This document shows positions 49,206-58,204 of a stretch of DNA of 64,000 nucleotides, one piece after another (the stretch's first letter is position 1; each line of letters begins with the position of its first letter). The notes beneath the pieces were generated by a model. The model saw only the letters and a list, made by a program, of their open reading frames with translations, did not search any database and was not told the origin of the DNA. The stretch is from Pseudonocardia cypriaca (lineage in GTDB: Bacteria; Actinomycetota; Actinomycetes; Mycobacteriales; Pseudonocardiaceae). The translations under genes were made by a program, and so were the position numbers. The stretch covers positions 2,542,001 through 2,606,000 of the forward strand of contig NZ_VFPH01000001.1 in the NCBI RefSeq assembly GCF_006717045.1, read 5' to 3'.

Positions 49206-50029
49206 GAGATGCCTTCCTTCGTGTGGCGGGACAGGAACGCGCGCAGCCGCGCGGTGCGCGGCCGGGCGAACAGCTCGGCGGGCGGGCCGCTCTCGACGAC
49301 CCGCCCGGCCTCCATGAAGACCAGGCGGTCGCCGACCTCCCGGGCGAAAGCCATCTCGTGGGTGACGACGACCATGGTCAGGCCGTCGGCGGCGAGCCCG
49401 CGCAGCACCGCGAGCACCTCGTCCACCAGCTCGGGGTCCAGCGCTGACGTCGGCTCGTCGCACAGCAGCACGCGGGGCCGGACGGCGAGCGCGCGGGCGA
49501 TCGCCACCCGCTGCTGCTGCCCGCCCGAGAGCTGCCGCGGGTAGTGGTGGGCGCGGTCGTGCAGGCCAACGCGCTCCAGCAGCTCCATGGCCTCCCGCTC
49601 GGCGTCGGCCCGGCTCGCCCCGTGCACCCGCATCGGCGCCTCCGCGACGTTGCGCAGGGCCGTGAAGTGCGGGAACAGCTGGAACTGCTGGAACACCATG
49701 CCGATGCGGCGCCGCTGTGCCGCGACGCCCCGCTCGCGCAGCGGGCGCAGCCCGCCGCGGTGCGGCTCGTAGCCGAGCAGCTCGCCGTCCAGGTGCATCG
49801 AGCCGCCGTCGATCGCCTCGAGCTGGTGCACGCAGCGCACCAGCGTCGACTTGCCCGACCCGGACGGCCCGACGACGACCACGACCTCGCCCTCGTGCAC
49901 GTCGAGGCTGACGCCGTCGAGCGCGGCGTGGTCGCCGAACCGCTTGCTGACGTGGTGCAGGCTCAGCACCGGTGCGCGTTCGCCGCCGGTCGCTGCCGGG
50001 GCCTCCGTGGCGATCACCTTCCCGCTCAC
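49202..50029 (-). CDS. Polar amino-acid-type ABC importer ATPase
   Basis: A 275-residue ATPase of the GlnQ/HisP type. Walker A is VVGPSGSGKSTLVRCVHQLE, then MVFQQFQLFPHFTALRNV, signature RQLSGGQQQRVAIA, Walker B VLLCDEPTSALDPE and VVVTHEMAFAREVGD. The N-terminus is ~20 residues longer than usual. GTG 50029 overlaps the permease stop. Together with 50026-51806 it forms a complete three-component importer at the head of the operon. Confidence 0.9.
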   Translation of the reverse strand: MSGKVIATEAPAATGGERAPVLSLHHVSKRFGDHAALDGVSLDVHEGEVVVVVGPSGSGKSTLVRCVHQLEAIDGGSMHLDGELLGYEPHRGGLRPLRERGVAAQRRRIGMVFQQFQLFPHFTALRNVAEAPMRVHGASRADAEREAMELLERVGLHDRAHHYPRQLSGGQQQRVAIARALAVRPRVLLCDEPTSALDPELVDEVLAVLRGLAADGLTMVVVTHEMAFAREVGDRLVFMEAGRVVESGPPAELFARPRTARLRAFLSRHTKEGIS

Positions 50030-50901
50030 ACCGCCTCCCGCACGTGCCCGCGCGCGAACCGGCGCTCCACCCGGCGCTGCACCGCGGTGAGCGCGGTGAC
50101 GAGCGCCAGGTACCAGATGCACGCCACGATCAGCAGCGGCACGATCTGGTAGTTCCGGTTGTAGATCACCTGCACGGCGTGCAGCAGGTCGGACATCGCG
50201 ATCACGCTGACGAGCGCGGTGCCCTTGAGCACGCTGATGAACTGGCTCCCGGCGGGCGGGAGGATCATCCGCATCGCCTGCGGCAGCACGATCCGCCCCT
50301 GCGTCTGCAGCGGCGTGAAGCCCATCGCGCGGGCGGCGTCGCGCTGGCCCGCGTCGACGCCGAGCACGCCGCCCCGGATGATCTCCGCGAGGTAGGCCGA
50401 CTCCACCAGCGACAGCCCGACCACGCCCGCGGTGAACGGGGTGATCACGTCGTTGGCGTCGAAGGATGCGAACGTCGGCCCGAACGGGATCCCGATCGGG
50501 ATCCGCGGCAGCAGGTACGCCAGGTTGAACCAGAAGATCAGCTGTACCAGCGGCGGGATGCCGCGGAACACCCCGACCCACAGCGTCGCGGCCCAGCGGG
50601 CGGGCGCGAAGTCCGACAGCTGCGCGGCGGCGACCAGCGCGCCGACGACCGAGCCGATCAGCATGGCGAGCACCGCGACCAGCACGGTCGTGCCGACGCC
50701 CGCGACGATGCTCGGCTCGAACAGGTGCGCGGCGACGACGTCCCACGCGAAGCGCTCGTTGCCCACCGCGAACGCGACGAGCTGAGCCGCGACCACGGCG
50801 AGCACGGCGCCCCCCACCCACCGCCACGGCTGCGCGCGCCGGTGCGCCGTGGCGACGTCGACGGGCGCGGCCGTGGCGGCGGCCGCGCCGGGGGCGGTCA
50901 C
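50026..50901 (-). CDS. Polar amino-acid-type ABC importer permease
   Basis: A 291-residue permease of the His/Glu/Gln class. The membrane part includes VGGAVLAVVAAQLVAFAVG and ILVAVLAMLIGSVVGAL-like helices. Class markers are WVGVFRGIPPLVQLIFWFN, ESAYLAEIIRGGVLGVDAGQRDAARAMGF (the coupling loop), VLPQAMRMILPPAGSQFI and LKGTALVSVIAMSDLLHA. A single permease gene implies a homodimer. GTG 50901 overlaps the binding-protein stop. Confidence 0.9.
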   Translation of the reverse strand: MTAPGAAAATAAPVDVATAHRRAQPWRWVGGAVLAVVAAQLVAFAVGNERFAWDVVAAHLFEPSIVAGVGTTVLVAVLAMLIGSVVGALVAAAQLSDFAPARWAATLWVGVFRGIPPLVQLIFWFNLAYLLPRIPIGIPFGPTFASFDANDVITPFTAGVVGLSLVESAYLAEIIRGGVLGVDAGQRDAARAMGFTPLQTQGRIVLPQAMRMILPPAGSQFISVLKGTALVSVIAMSDLLHAVQVIYNRNYQIVPLLIVACIWYLALVTALTAVQRRVERRFARGHVREAV

Positions 50902-51806
50902 GGCGTACCGCCCTGCGAGCCCGCGTTCAGCACCGGCTCGGGTACTGCGACGTCCTGCAGGCCCCAGCGCTGCATGATCTCGGCGTAGGTCCCGTCGGCG
51001 AAGAGCCGGGCGAACGCGTCGCGCACCACCGGGCCCAGCCCGCCGGTCTTCGGCACGTACAGCGCGAGGTTGTCGACGCTGGCGCCCTGCTCCTCGGTCT
51101 GGGTGACGTAGGTGAACTCGCCCGGCCGCTGGGTGGTGACGTCGATGGCGGCGGCCTGGGTCATGCCGGCGGCGTCGGCGCGGCCGGACTGCGCGGCGAG
51201 CAGGATCTCGTTGGTGTCGGCGAGGCCGATGGCCTGCGCGGCGGGCCGGCCCGTCCGCGCGCACGACTCCGACAGCTTCCCGAGCTGCTCCTCCACGACG
51301 CTCCCGGCGGTGACGGCCACGCGCTTGCCGCACAGGTCCTCCGGCCCGGCGATACCGGCCTGGGAGCCGGCGGGCACCACGTAGGAGGTGCGCGTGGTCA
51401 TCCAGGTGACGGTGTCGAACTGCTGCTCGCGCTCGGCGGTGGCCTTGACCGGCCCGTTGAACGCGTCGTAGCGGCCCGCGAGCATGCCCTGGAGCGCGGC
51501 GGGGAGGCCGTCGACGATCTGGGTCTCGGTGCGCACCCCGAGCACGCGGCCGAGCGCGTCCTGGAAGTCGCGGTCGATCCCGGTGACGGAGCCGTCCGGC
51601 TGGACGGTGCGGTATGGCGGGTGCGAGTCGCCCGCGAAGCGGATCACGCCCGCCTCCCGGACCTCCTCCGGGAGCGCCGCGTGCAGTGCCGGATCGGCGC
51701 CGGCGGGCACATCGGTTGCGGTCGGCGCGTCGGACCCGCAGGCGGTCGCGACGAGGAGCGCTCCCGCGGTGGCGGCGAGGGCGCACACCCGGACGGCACG
51801 GTGCAT
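50898..51806 (-). CDS. Polar amino-acid-type substrate-binding lipoprotein
   Basis: A 302-residue family-3 solute-binding protein. The signal ends in VATAC with Cys23. The core begins VREAGVIRFAGDSHPPYRTVQPDG and continues VTGIDRDFQDALGRVLGV and LQGMLAGRYDAFNGPVKATAEREQQFD, typical of the group. I chose ATG 51806, which has GGGAGA about 7 nt upstream, over a longer frame to 51884. It is the first gene of the nine-gene minus-strand operon and divergent from the PaaX gene at 51924. The ligand is probably an amino acid or a small acid derivative. Confidence 0.88.
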   Translation of the reverse strand: MHRAVRVCALAATAGALLVATACGSDAPTATDVPAGADPALHAALPEEVREAGVIRFAGDSHPPYRTVQPDGSVTGIDRDFQDALGRVLGVRTETQIVDGLPAALQGMLAGRYDAFNGPVKATAEREQQFDTVTWMTTRTSYVVPAGSQAGIAGPEDLCGKRVAVTAGSVVEEQLGKLSESCARTGRPAAQAIGLADTNEILLAAQSGRADAAGMTQAAAIDVTTQRPGEFTYVTQTEEQGASVDNLALYVPKTGGLGPVVRDAFARLFADGTYAEIMQRWGLQDVAVPEPVLNAGSQGGTP

Positions 51807-51909
51807 GGCGGTTCTCCCGGCGTTGGGTCGGCCTTGCCAGTCAGGAATGAGGACGAGCGTCGCGATTCCTGTCGCCAATGTCAAGGGTCCTGATACTCGG
51901 CGATGCCCG

Positions 51910-51915
51910 TAGATT
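51910..51915 (+). promoter_or_regulatory. TAGATT -10 of the second PaaX gene
   Basis: TAGATT lies 8 nt before ATG 51924 with no ribosome site between, implying a leaderless or near-leaderless transcript. GATACT at 51892-51897 is a second possible -10, 5 nt before an in-frame ATG at 51903. The choice of start depends on which is used. Confidence 0.4.
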
Positions 51916-51923
51916 CGGTCGGC

Positions 51924-52919
51924 ATGGCGGCGATCGACCTACCGCGTGCGCAGAACGGCCGCGAGGCGCAGCTCCTCCTGACCTCGCTGCTCGGCGACTT
52001 CTGGTACTGGCGCGACGAGCACATCCCCTCGACCGCGCTGGTCCGGCTGCTCGCGGAGTTCGGCATCACCGCCGAGAGTGCGCGGGCGGCGATGCGCCGG
52101 CTCGCCGCCCGCGGCCTGCTGACCGTGTCGCGCAGCGGCCGGACCACGGCGTACGGCATCCCGCCCCGCACCTCCGAGGTGATCGTCGAGCGGACGCACC
52201 GGATGTTGACCTTCGGCGCGGCGGCGCCGAAGTGGGACGGGCACTGGACGGTGCTGGCGTTCTCGGTGCCGGAGCAGGACCGGGAGGTCCGCTCCACGCT
52301 GCGGGCCCGCCTGCGGGTGCTGCGCTTCGCCGCCCTCTACGACGGGCTCTGGGTCAGCCCGCACGACACCGGCGCCGCCGCCCGCGCGGTGCTCGAGGAG
52401 CTCGGGGTCGCAACGGCCACCGTCCTGCGGTGCACGGAGGTGCCGGGTGGTTCCGCGGCCGGCAGTCCGTGCGCCGCGTTCGACCTCCGGCCGCTCGCGG
52501 CCGAGTACCGGGACTTCACCGCTCGCTACGAACCGCTGCTCGCCGAGGTCGAGGCCGGCCGGATCGGCCCGGCGGAGGCGCTGCGGCTGCGCACCGGGCT
52601 GCGCGTCGACTGGCGGCACTTCCCGGAGACCGACCCGGACCTGCCCGCCGAGCTGCTGCCGCCGGACTGGCCGCGCCCGGCTGCGCAGCGGGTGTTCGTG
52701 CAGATCTACGACCAGCTCGGCCCGCTCGCCGAGCTGCGCTTCCGCGAGGTGCTGGCCGGCAGCGACCCGGCGCTCGCCGCGCTCGCGCAGCACCACGACT
52801 CCGCCACCGTCGCCGAGCTCTACGCCGGCCTGGGCGACCGCCGGGCCCGCGGCGACACGCCCTTCGAACGCGCCGCCGCGGCGCGCAGGCTCGCCGAAGC
52901 GTCCCCGGCGAGCAGGTGA
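51924..52919 (+). CDS. PaaX-family transcriptional regulator, copy 2
   Basis: A 331-residue paralogue of 37705-38682. It shows LLLTSLLGDFWYWRDEHIPSTALVRLLAEFGITAESARAAMRRLAARGLL (split), SRSGRTTAYGIPPRTSEV, WDGHWTVLAFSVPEQDREVRSTLRARLRV and DWRHFPETDPDLPAELLPPDWP. ATG 51924 gives the same N-terminal length as copy 1; ATG 51903 is in frame and possible. It precedes the acyl-CoA ligase operon by 95 bp on the same strand and is divergent from the amino-acid-type importer. PaaX regulators respond to CoA thioesters, so the ligase product is a plausible inducer. Confidence 0.86.
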   Translation: MAAIDLPRAQNGREAQLLLTSLLGDFWYWRDEHIPSTALVRLLAEFGITAESARAAMRRLAARGLLTVSRSGRTTAYGIPPRTSEVIVERTHRMLTFGAAAPKWDGHWTVLAFSVPEQDREVRSTLRARLRVLRFAALYDGLWVSPHDTGAAARAVLEELGVATATVLRCTEVPGGSAAGSPCAAFDLRPLAAEYRDFTARYEPLLAEVEAGRIGPAEALRLRTGLRVDWRHFPETDPDLPAELLPPDWPRPAAQRVFVQIYDQLGPLAELRFREVLAGSDPALAALAQHHDSATVAELYAGLGDRRARGDTPFERAAAARRLAEASPASR

Positions 52920-52969
52920 GCCGGCACACGCAGGCGAGCGCGGCCTTCCGTCGTTCCGGTTCGGCGGGT

Positions 52970-52975
52970 TAGGGT
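52970..52975 (+). promoter_or_regulatory. Putative -10 of the acyl-CoA ligase operon
   Basis: TAGGGT fits TAnnnT and lies 45 bp before ATG 53015, leaving a leader of roughly 30 nt with GGAGG at 53004-53008. TTCCGT at 52946-52951 is a weak -35 with an 18-bp spacer. The motif TTCGGCGG occurs twice around it (52960, 53000) and could be a regulator site. Confidence 0.35.
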
Positions 52976-53014
52976 ACGGCGGTATCAGGAAGCCTGTCAT
53001 TCGGCGGAGGTTCC

Positions 53015-54559
53015 ATGGACAGCGCAGCGTTGCGGCACGCGTCCGCCCCGGGGCTGGGCAGCTGGCCGTCGCGGCGCGCGCGGATCGCGCCGCAGCGCCC
53101 GGCGCTGGTCGAGGGCGAGCGCACCCTCACCTACGCCGAGCTGGCCGAGCGCACCGCCCGGCTGGCCGCCGTGCTCGCCGAGCGCGGGGTCGGGCCCGGC
53201 GACCGGGTCGCCTACCTCGGCGTCAACGCGATCAGCGTGTTCGAGACCTACTTCGCCACGTGGCTGCTCGGCGCGATCGCGGCGCCGCTGAACTACCGCC
53301 TCGCCGCCGCCGAGATCCGCTACATGCTCGGGGACTCCGGTGCGGCGCTCCTCGTGCACAGCGCCGACACGGCCGCCCTCGTCGAGGCCGCCGGTGCGGA
53401 CGTGCCCGTACTGCGCGTCGGGCCCGAGTACGAGGACGCGATCGCCGCCGCGGAGCCGCTCGCGGACCCGCCCGTCGTCACCCTCGACGACCCGGCGATC
53501 CTGCTCTACACCTCCGGCACCACCGGCCGCCCCAAGGCCGCCGTGCTCACCCACGGCAACCTCACCTGGAACACCGTCAACCAGCTCGCGCACGTGGACG
53601 TGGTGAGCACCGACCACGCCCTCTGCATCTCCCCGCTCTTCCACTGCGTCGGGCTCGGCCAGGTCACGCTGCCCACGCTCTTCAAGGGCGGCTGTGTCGA
53701 GCCGCTCGCGAGCTTCGACGCCGGCCGCGTGCTCGCCCGGATCGGCGAGGCCGGGATCACCAGCTTCTCCGCGGTGCCGACGATGCTGCAGATGATGGTG
53801 GAGCACCCCGGCTGGGAGAGCGCGAAGCTCGACACGCTGCACACCGTCCTCTACGGGGGCTCGCCGGTGCAGGAGCGCGTCGCGCGGGCGTGGCTCGACC
53901 GCGGCGTGCAGGTCCAGCAGGGCTACGGCATGACCGAGGCGTCCCCCGGCGTCTACATGGTGCCGCGGGGGGCCGACGCGGACCGGCCCGTGTCGGTCGG
54001 CGTGCCGCACCTCGCCACCGAGGTCGCCATGCTCCGCGACGGGGAACGCGTGCCGGTCGGCCCCGAGCCCGCCGAGCTGCTCGTGCGCGGACCGCACGTG
54101 TTCATCGGCTACTGGAACCGGCCGCAGGAGACGGAGGCCGCGTTCGTCGACGGCGAGTGGTTCCGCACCGGCGACGTGGTGCGGGTCGCGCCCGACGGCT
54201 GGGCCGACGTCGTCGACCGCGTGAAGGACGTGATCATCTCCGGTGGGGAGAACATCTACCCGGCCGAGGTCGAGGCCGTTCTGGTGCAGCTGGACCCGGT
54301 GGCCGACGCCGCCGTCGTCGCCGTGCCCGACGCGAGGTGGGGCGAGGTCGGCGCCGCGTACATCCAGCTGAGGGAGGGCAGCGAGGTCAGCGAGGACGAC
54401 CTGCGCGCCCACCTGGAGGCCCACCTCGCCCGCTACAAGATCCCGAAGTACCTCGTGCGGACCGACGCGCTGCCTCGCAACGCCACCGGGAAGGTCCGCC
54501 GGGTCGAGCTGCGCCACCGCGCGGCCGACCTGGTCCCCGACGCCGAAAGGTCCTCATGA
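53015..54559 (+). CDS. Acyl-CoA (aryl-/fatty-acyl) ligase
   Basis: A 514-residue AMP-forming ligase. The P-loop is LLYTSGTTGRPKAAVLTHGN, followed by QQGYGMTEASPGVYMVP (A5 motif) and EWFRTGDVVRVAPDGWADVVDRVKDVIISGGENIYPAEVE (split; A7-A8), with the final catalytic lysine in LPRNATGKVRR. It matches long-chain/hydroxycinnamate-type ligases. It activates a carboxylic acid as CoA thioester and starts a pathway of crotonase, dehydrogenase and hydrolase genes behind it. The ATG follows GGAGG with 6 nt spacing. The substrate is suggested, not proven, to be an aryl-propenoate or similar acid. Confidence 0.87.
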   Translation: MDSAALRHASAPGLGSWPSRRARIAPQRPALVEGERTLTYAELAERTARLAAVLAERGVGPGDRVAYLGVNAISVFETYFATWLLGAIAAPLNYRLAAAEIRYMLGDSGAALLVHSADTAALVEAAGADVPVLRVGPEYEDAIAAAEPLADPPVVTLDDPAILLYTSGTTGRPKAAVLTHGNLTWNTVNQLAHVDVVSTDHALCISPLFHCVGLGQVTLPTLFKGGCVEPLASFDAGRVLARIGEAGITSFSAVPTMLQMMVEHPGWESAKLDTLHTVLYGGSPVQERVARAWLDRGVQVQQGYGMTEASPGVYMVPRGADADRPVSVGVPHLATEVAMLRDGERVPVGPEPAELLVRGPHVFIGYWNRPQETEAAFVDGEWFRTGDVVRVAPDGWADVVDRVKDVIISGGENIYPAEVEAVLVQLDPVADAAVVAVPDARWGEVGAAYIQLREGSEVSEDDLRAHLEAHLARYKIPKYLVRTDALPRNATGKVRRVELRHRAADLVPDAERSS

Positions 54560-55389
54560 GCAGCTCCGCAGTGCCGTCTCACAGAGCAGTGCCCTCCCGC
54601 AACGGGGCGCTCCCGCCGACCCTGCACGTCGAGCGGGACGGCCCCGAGGACCCCGTCGCCGTGCTCCGGCTCGCCCGAGCCGCGAAGCGCAACGCCCTCG
54701 ACGACGCCACCGTGCTCGGGATCGAGGCGTTCTTCGCCGCCCCGCCGCCCGGGGTGCGCGCGGTCGTCCTCGAGGCCGACGGCGACCACTTCTCGGCCGG
54801 CCTCGACATGGGCGAGCTCGCCGACCGGGACGCGTTCGCCGGGATGGAGCACTCGCGGATGTGGCACCGCGCGTTCGAGCGGATCGAGCGCGGCAGCATC
54901 CCCGTGGTGGCCGTGCTGAAGGGGGCCGTCGTCGGCGGCGGGCTGGAGCTCGCGAGCGCCGCCCACGTGCGGGTGGCCGAGCGCAGCGCCTTCTACGCGC
55001 TGCCGGAGGGCCAGCGTGGCCTGTTCGTGGGCGGCGGCGCCGCGGTGCGCGTGCAGCGGCTCATCGGCACGGCCCTGATGACCGACATGATGCTCACCGG
55101 TCGCGTGCTGGACGCGACCGAGGGGCAGGCGGCCGGCCTCTCCACCTACCTCGTCGAGGACGGCGCCGGGCCGGCCACGGCGCGGGAGCTCGCGGGCCGG
55201 GCCGCGGCGAACTCCCCGGTGACGAACTACGCGGTGTTGCAGGCGTTGCCGCGGATTGCCGAGACCGGCCGTGACGAGGGTTTCTTCCTGGAGGCGCTGA
55301 TGGCCGCGGTGGCGTCCAGCAGCGGCGAGGCGCAGGAGCGGATGCGGGCGTTCCTCGCCGGCCGGGGCGCGAAGGTGCGGCCTTCGTGA
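54556..55389 (+). CDS. Enoyl-CoA hydratase/isomerase (crotonase) family protein
   Basis: A 277-residue crotonase. The first oxyanion-hole segment is DGDHFSAGLDMGEL and the second is VVGGGLELASAAHVRVAE. The acidic residues of GGGLE and ALPEGQRGL are in the positions of the two catalytic glutamates of hydratases. It is coupled to the ligase by ATGA and to the next ligase by GTGA. Probable step: hydration of the enoyl-CoA produced by 53015-54559. The N-terminal ~25 residues (PSHRAVPSRNGALPP) are a loose extension. Confidence 0.86.
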   Translation: MSSSAVPSHRAVPSRNGALPPTLHVERDGPEDPVAVLRLARAAKRNALDDATVLGIEAFFAAPPPGVRAVVLEADGDHFSAGLDMGELADRDAFAGMEHSRMWHRAFERIERGSIPVVAVLKGAVVGGGLELASAAHVRVAERSAFYALPEGQRGLFVGGGAAVRVQRLIGTALMTDMMLTGRVLDATEGQAAGLSTYLVEDGAGPATARELAGRAAANSPVTNYAVLQALPRIAETGRDEGFFLEALMAAVASSSGEAQERMRAFLAGRGAKVRPS

Positions 55390-57299
55390 CCGTCGTGACT
55401 CCGCCGCCCGGCACCGAGATCGCCCGGTTCCTCGACTGGCTGCGCACCGTGCGAGGCCTCGGGTTCACCTCCTACGCCGACCTGCACGCCTGGTCGACCA
55501 CCGATCTGGACGGGTTCTGGTCGGCGGTCGCGGAGTTCTTCGCGGTCCGGTTCCACACCCCGCCCGCCGCGGTGCTCGCGCGCCGGGAGATGCCGGGCGC
55601 GGAGTGGTTCCCGGGCGCCACGCTGAACTACGGCGAACACGCCCTGCGCACCACGGGCGACGCCCCGGCCGTCATCGCCTACTCCCAGACCCGGGACCGC
55701 GTGGAGCTGTCCTGGGACGAGCTTCGCGACCAGGTAGCCCGGGCCCGGGAGGGGCTGCGCAGGCTCGGTGTGGAGCGCGGCGACCGCGTGGTGGCCTACG
55801 CCCCGAACATCCCCGAGACACTCGTCGCCTTCCTCGCCACGGCGAGCCTCGGCGCGGTGTGGGCGAGCTGCGCGCCCGAGTTCGGCGCCCGCAGCGTGAT
55901 CGACCGGTTCGCGCAGGTCGAGCCGTCCGTGCTGCTCGTCGTGCCCGGCTACGTCTACGGCGACAAGCCGATCGACCGCACCGCGGAGGTCGCGGCGCTG
56001 CGGGCCGGGCTGCCAACCGTCCGCCACGTCGTCGCGATCCCCTACGGCGCGGGCGACGTACCGGACGCCCTGCCGTGGGACGCGCTCCTCGGGGAACCGG
56101 GCGAGCTCGCGTTCGATCCGGTGCCGTTCGCACACCCGCTCTGCGTGCTGTTCTCCTCCGGCACCACCGGGCGGCCGAAGGCGATCGTCCACGGCCACGG
56201 CGGCATCCTGCTCGAGCACCTGAAGAACCACGCGCTGAGCTGGGACCTGCAGTCCGGCGACCGGATCCTCTGGTTCTCCACCACGGCGTGGATGATGTGG
56301 AACGCGCTGGTCTCGGGCCTGCTGGTCGGCGCGGGCGCCGTGCTGATCGACGGCAACCCGGTGCACCCCGACCCCGGCTGGCAGTGGCGGCTCGCCGAGG
56401 AGACAGGGGCCACGCTGATGGGCGCGTCCCCCGGCTGGCTGATGGCCTGCCGCGCCGCGGGCGTCGAGCCGACCCGCGACCACGACCTCTCGCAGATCCG
56501 GCAGATCGGCGCCGCGGGCAGCCCGCTGCCGGCGGAGGGCTACCGGTGGGTCGCCGACCGGTTCCCCGGCGCGCTGCTCAACGTCGGCAGCGGCGGCACC
56601 GACGTGTGCTCCGGGATCGTGCAGGGCGGGCCGTGGCAGCCGGTCGTGGAGGGCGAGATCTCCGGATCCGCGCTCGGCGTGGCGGCGGCGGCGTTCGACG
56701 CAGACGGCAAGCCGGTCGTGGGGGAGCTGGGCGAGCTCGTGATCACCGAGCCGATGCCGTCGATGCCGGTCGGCTTCTGGGGCGACCCGGACGGCAGCCG
56801 CTACCGGGCGACCTACTTCGACCTCTACCCCGGCGTCTGGCGGCACGGGGACTGGGTGCGGTTCTCCGAGACGGGCTCCGTGGTCGTCGCCGGCCGCTCG
56901 GACGCCACGCTCAACCGCGGCGGGGTGCGGCTGGGCACCGCCGAGTTCTACCGGGTGGTGGAGGAGCTGCCGGAGGTCGCCGACAGCCTGGTCGTGCACC
57001 TGGAGGACCCGGCGGGCGGCAACGGGGAACTGCTGCTGTTCGTCGTGCCGGCGCCCGGGGTCGAGCTGGACGACGCCCTGCGCGCGCGGATCGCCCGGGA
57101 GCTGCGCTCGGCGCTGTCGCCGCGGCACGTGCCGGACCGGGTCGTCGCCGTGCCGGCGGTGCCGCGCAACCGCACCGGCAAGAAGCTGGAGCTGCCGGCC
57201 AAGCGGATCCTGCTCGGCGCCGCGCCGGAGGAGGTGGCGAGCCGGGACGTGCTCGCCGACCCCACGTCCCTCGACGCGTTCGTGGAGCTGGCTCGATGA
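55386..57299 (+). CDS. Acetoacetyl-CoA synthetase-like ligase
   Basis: A 637-residue AMP-forming ligase of the AacS branch. It has the N-terminal acetyl-CoA-synthetase domain (FWSAVAEFFAVRFHTPPA), MPGAEWFPGATLNYGEHAL, LFSSGTTGRPKAIVHGHGG, WFSTTAWMMWNALVSGLLVGAG, GSGGTDVCSGIV and the C-terminal VPAVPRNRTGKKLELPAK. AacS activates acetoacetate; inside this operon it may activate a beta-keto acid or recycle a released fragment. GTG 55386 overlaps the crotonase stop. A second ligase in the same operon is unusual for a linear pathway. Confidence 0.85.
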   Translation: MTVVTPPPGTEIARFLDWLRTVRGLGFTSYADLHAWSTTDLDGFWSAVAEFFAVRFHTPPAAVLARREMPGAEWFPGATLNYGEHALRTTGDAPAVIAYSQTRDRVELSWDELRDQVARAREGLRRLGVERGDRVVAYAPNIPETLVAFLATASLGAVWASCAPEFGARSVIDRFAQVEPSVLLVVPGYVYGDKPIDRTAEVAALRAGLPTVRHVVAIPYGAGDVPDALPWDALLGEPGELAFDPVPFAHPLCVLFSSGTTGRPKAIVHGHGGILLEHLKNHALSWDLQSGDRILWFSTTAWMMWNALVSGLLVGAGAVLIDGNPVHPDPGWQWRLAEETGATLMGASPGWLMACRAAGVEPTRDHDLSQIRQIGAAGSPLPAEGYRWVADRFPGALLNVGSGGTDVCSGIVQGGPWQPVVEGEISGSALGVAAAAFDADGKPVVGELGELVITEPMPSMPVGFWGDPDGSRYRATYFDLYPGVWRHGDWVRFSETGSVVVAGRSDATLNRGGVRLGTAEFYRVVEELPEVADSLVVHLEDPAGGNGELLLFVVPAPGVELDDALRARIARELRSALSPRHVPDRVVAVPAVPRNRTGKKLELPAKRILLGAAPEEVASRDVLADPTSLDAFVELAR

Positions 57300-58195
57300 G
57301 AACCGTCGCCGTCGTCGGAACCGGCGTCATCGGAGCGAGTTGGGCCGCGCTGTTCCTGGCCAACGGCTTCGACGTAGTGGCCACCGATCCGGCCCCGGGT
57401 GCCGAGGACCGGCTGCGCGCGGACGTGGCGGCCACCGGCCTCGACGCACGCGGCCGCCTCTCCTTCGTCGACGACGTCGCCGAGGCGGTGGCCGGCGCGG
57501 ACTTCGTGCAGGAGAACGGCCCCGAGCGCATCGAGGTCAAGCACGACCTCTACGCGGCGATGGACGCGGCGGCCCGCCCGGACGTGGTCCTGGCCAGCAG
57601 CTCCTCCGGGCTGCTACCCAGTGCGATCGCGACCGCCTGCACCGCGCACCCGGAGCGGGTGCTCGTGGGGCACCCGTTCAACCCGCCGCACCTGCTGCCG
57701 CTCGTGGAGGTCGTACCGGGGGAGCGCACCGGCGAGGAGGCCGTCGAACGGGCAATGGCCTTCTACACCGGGCTGGGGAAGAAACCGATCCGGCTGCGCC
57801 ACGAGCTGCCGGGCCACGTCGCCAACCGGCTGCAGGCCGCGCTGTGGCGGGAGGCGTACTCGCTGGTCGACCGCGGTGTCGCCACCGTGGCCGACATCGA
57901 CACCGCGATCGCGAACGGTCCTGGCCTGCGCTGGGCACTGCTCGGGCCGTTCGCGGTGCAGCACCTGTCGGGCGGGCCGGGCGGCATCGCCCACGTGCTG
58001 GAGCACCTCGGCCCGCCCACCGAAGCGTGGTGGCGCGACATGGGCGACCCGTCACTCACCCCCGAGCTGGCGGCCAAGATCGTCGCGGGGGTCGATGCCG
58101 AGCTGGACGGCACCGACCAGGCCGAGCTGGTGGCCCGCCGCGACGCCGCGTTGCGCGCCCTGCTCGCCAGCAAGGCCGAGCACCAGCTGCCTTAG
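57296..58195 (+). CDS. 3-hydroxyacyl-CoA dehydrogenase-family protein
   Basis: A 299-residue two-domain NAD-dependent dehydrogenase. The Rossmann loop is VGTGVIGASWA (residues 7-17), then VVATDPAP. SSSSGLLPSAIA and GHPFNPPHLLPLVEVVPG contain the active-site His, and LPGHVANRLQAALWREA leads into the C-terminal helical domain. Its length and single C-terminal domain fit lambda-crystallin/L-carnitine dehydrogenase-like members. In the pathway it would oxidise the 3-hydroxyacyl-CoA made by the crotonase to a 3-ketoacyl-CoA. ATG 57296 overlaps the ligase stop. Confidence 0.86.
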   Translation: MRTVAVVGTGVIGASWAALFLANGFDVVATDPAPGAEDRLRADVAATGLDARGRLSFVDDVAEAVAGADFVQENGPERIEVKHDLYAAMDAAARPDVVLASSSSGLLPSAIATACTAHPERVLVGHPFNPPHLLPLVEVVPGERTGEEAVERAMAFYTGLGKKPIRLRHELPGHVANRLQAALWREAYSLVDRGVATVADIDTAIANGPGLRWALLGPFAVQHLSGGPGGIAHVLEHLGPPTEAWWRDMGDPSLTPELAAKIVAGVDAELDGTDQAELVARRDAALRALLASKAEHQLP

Positions 58196-58204
58196 GAGGA
58201 GACG

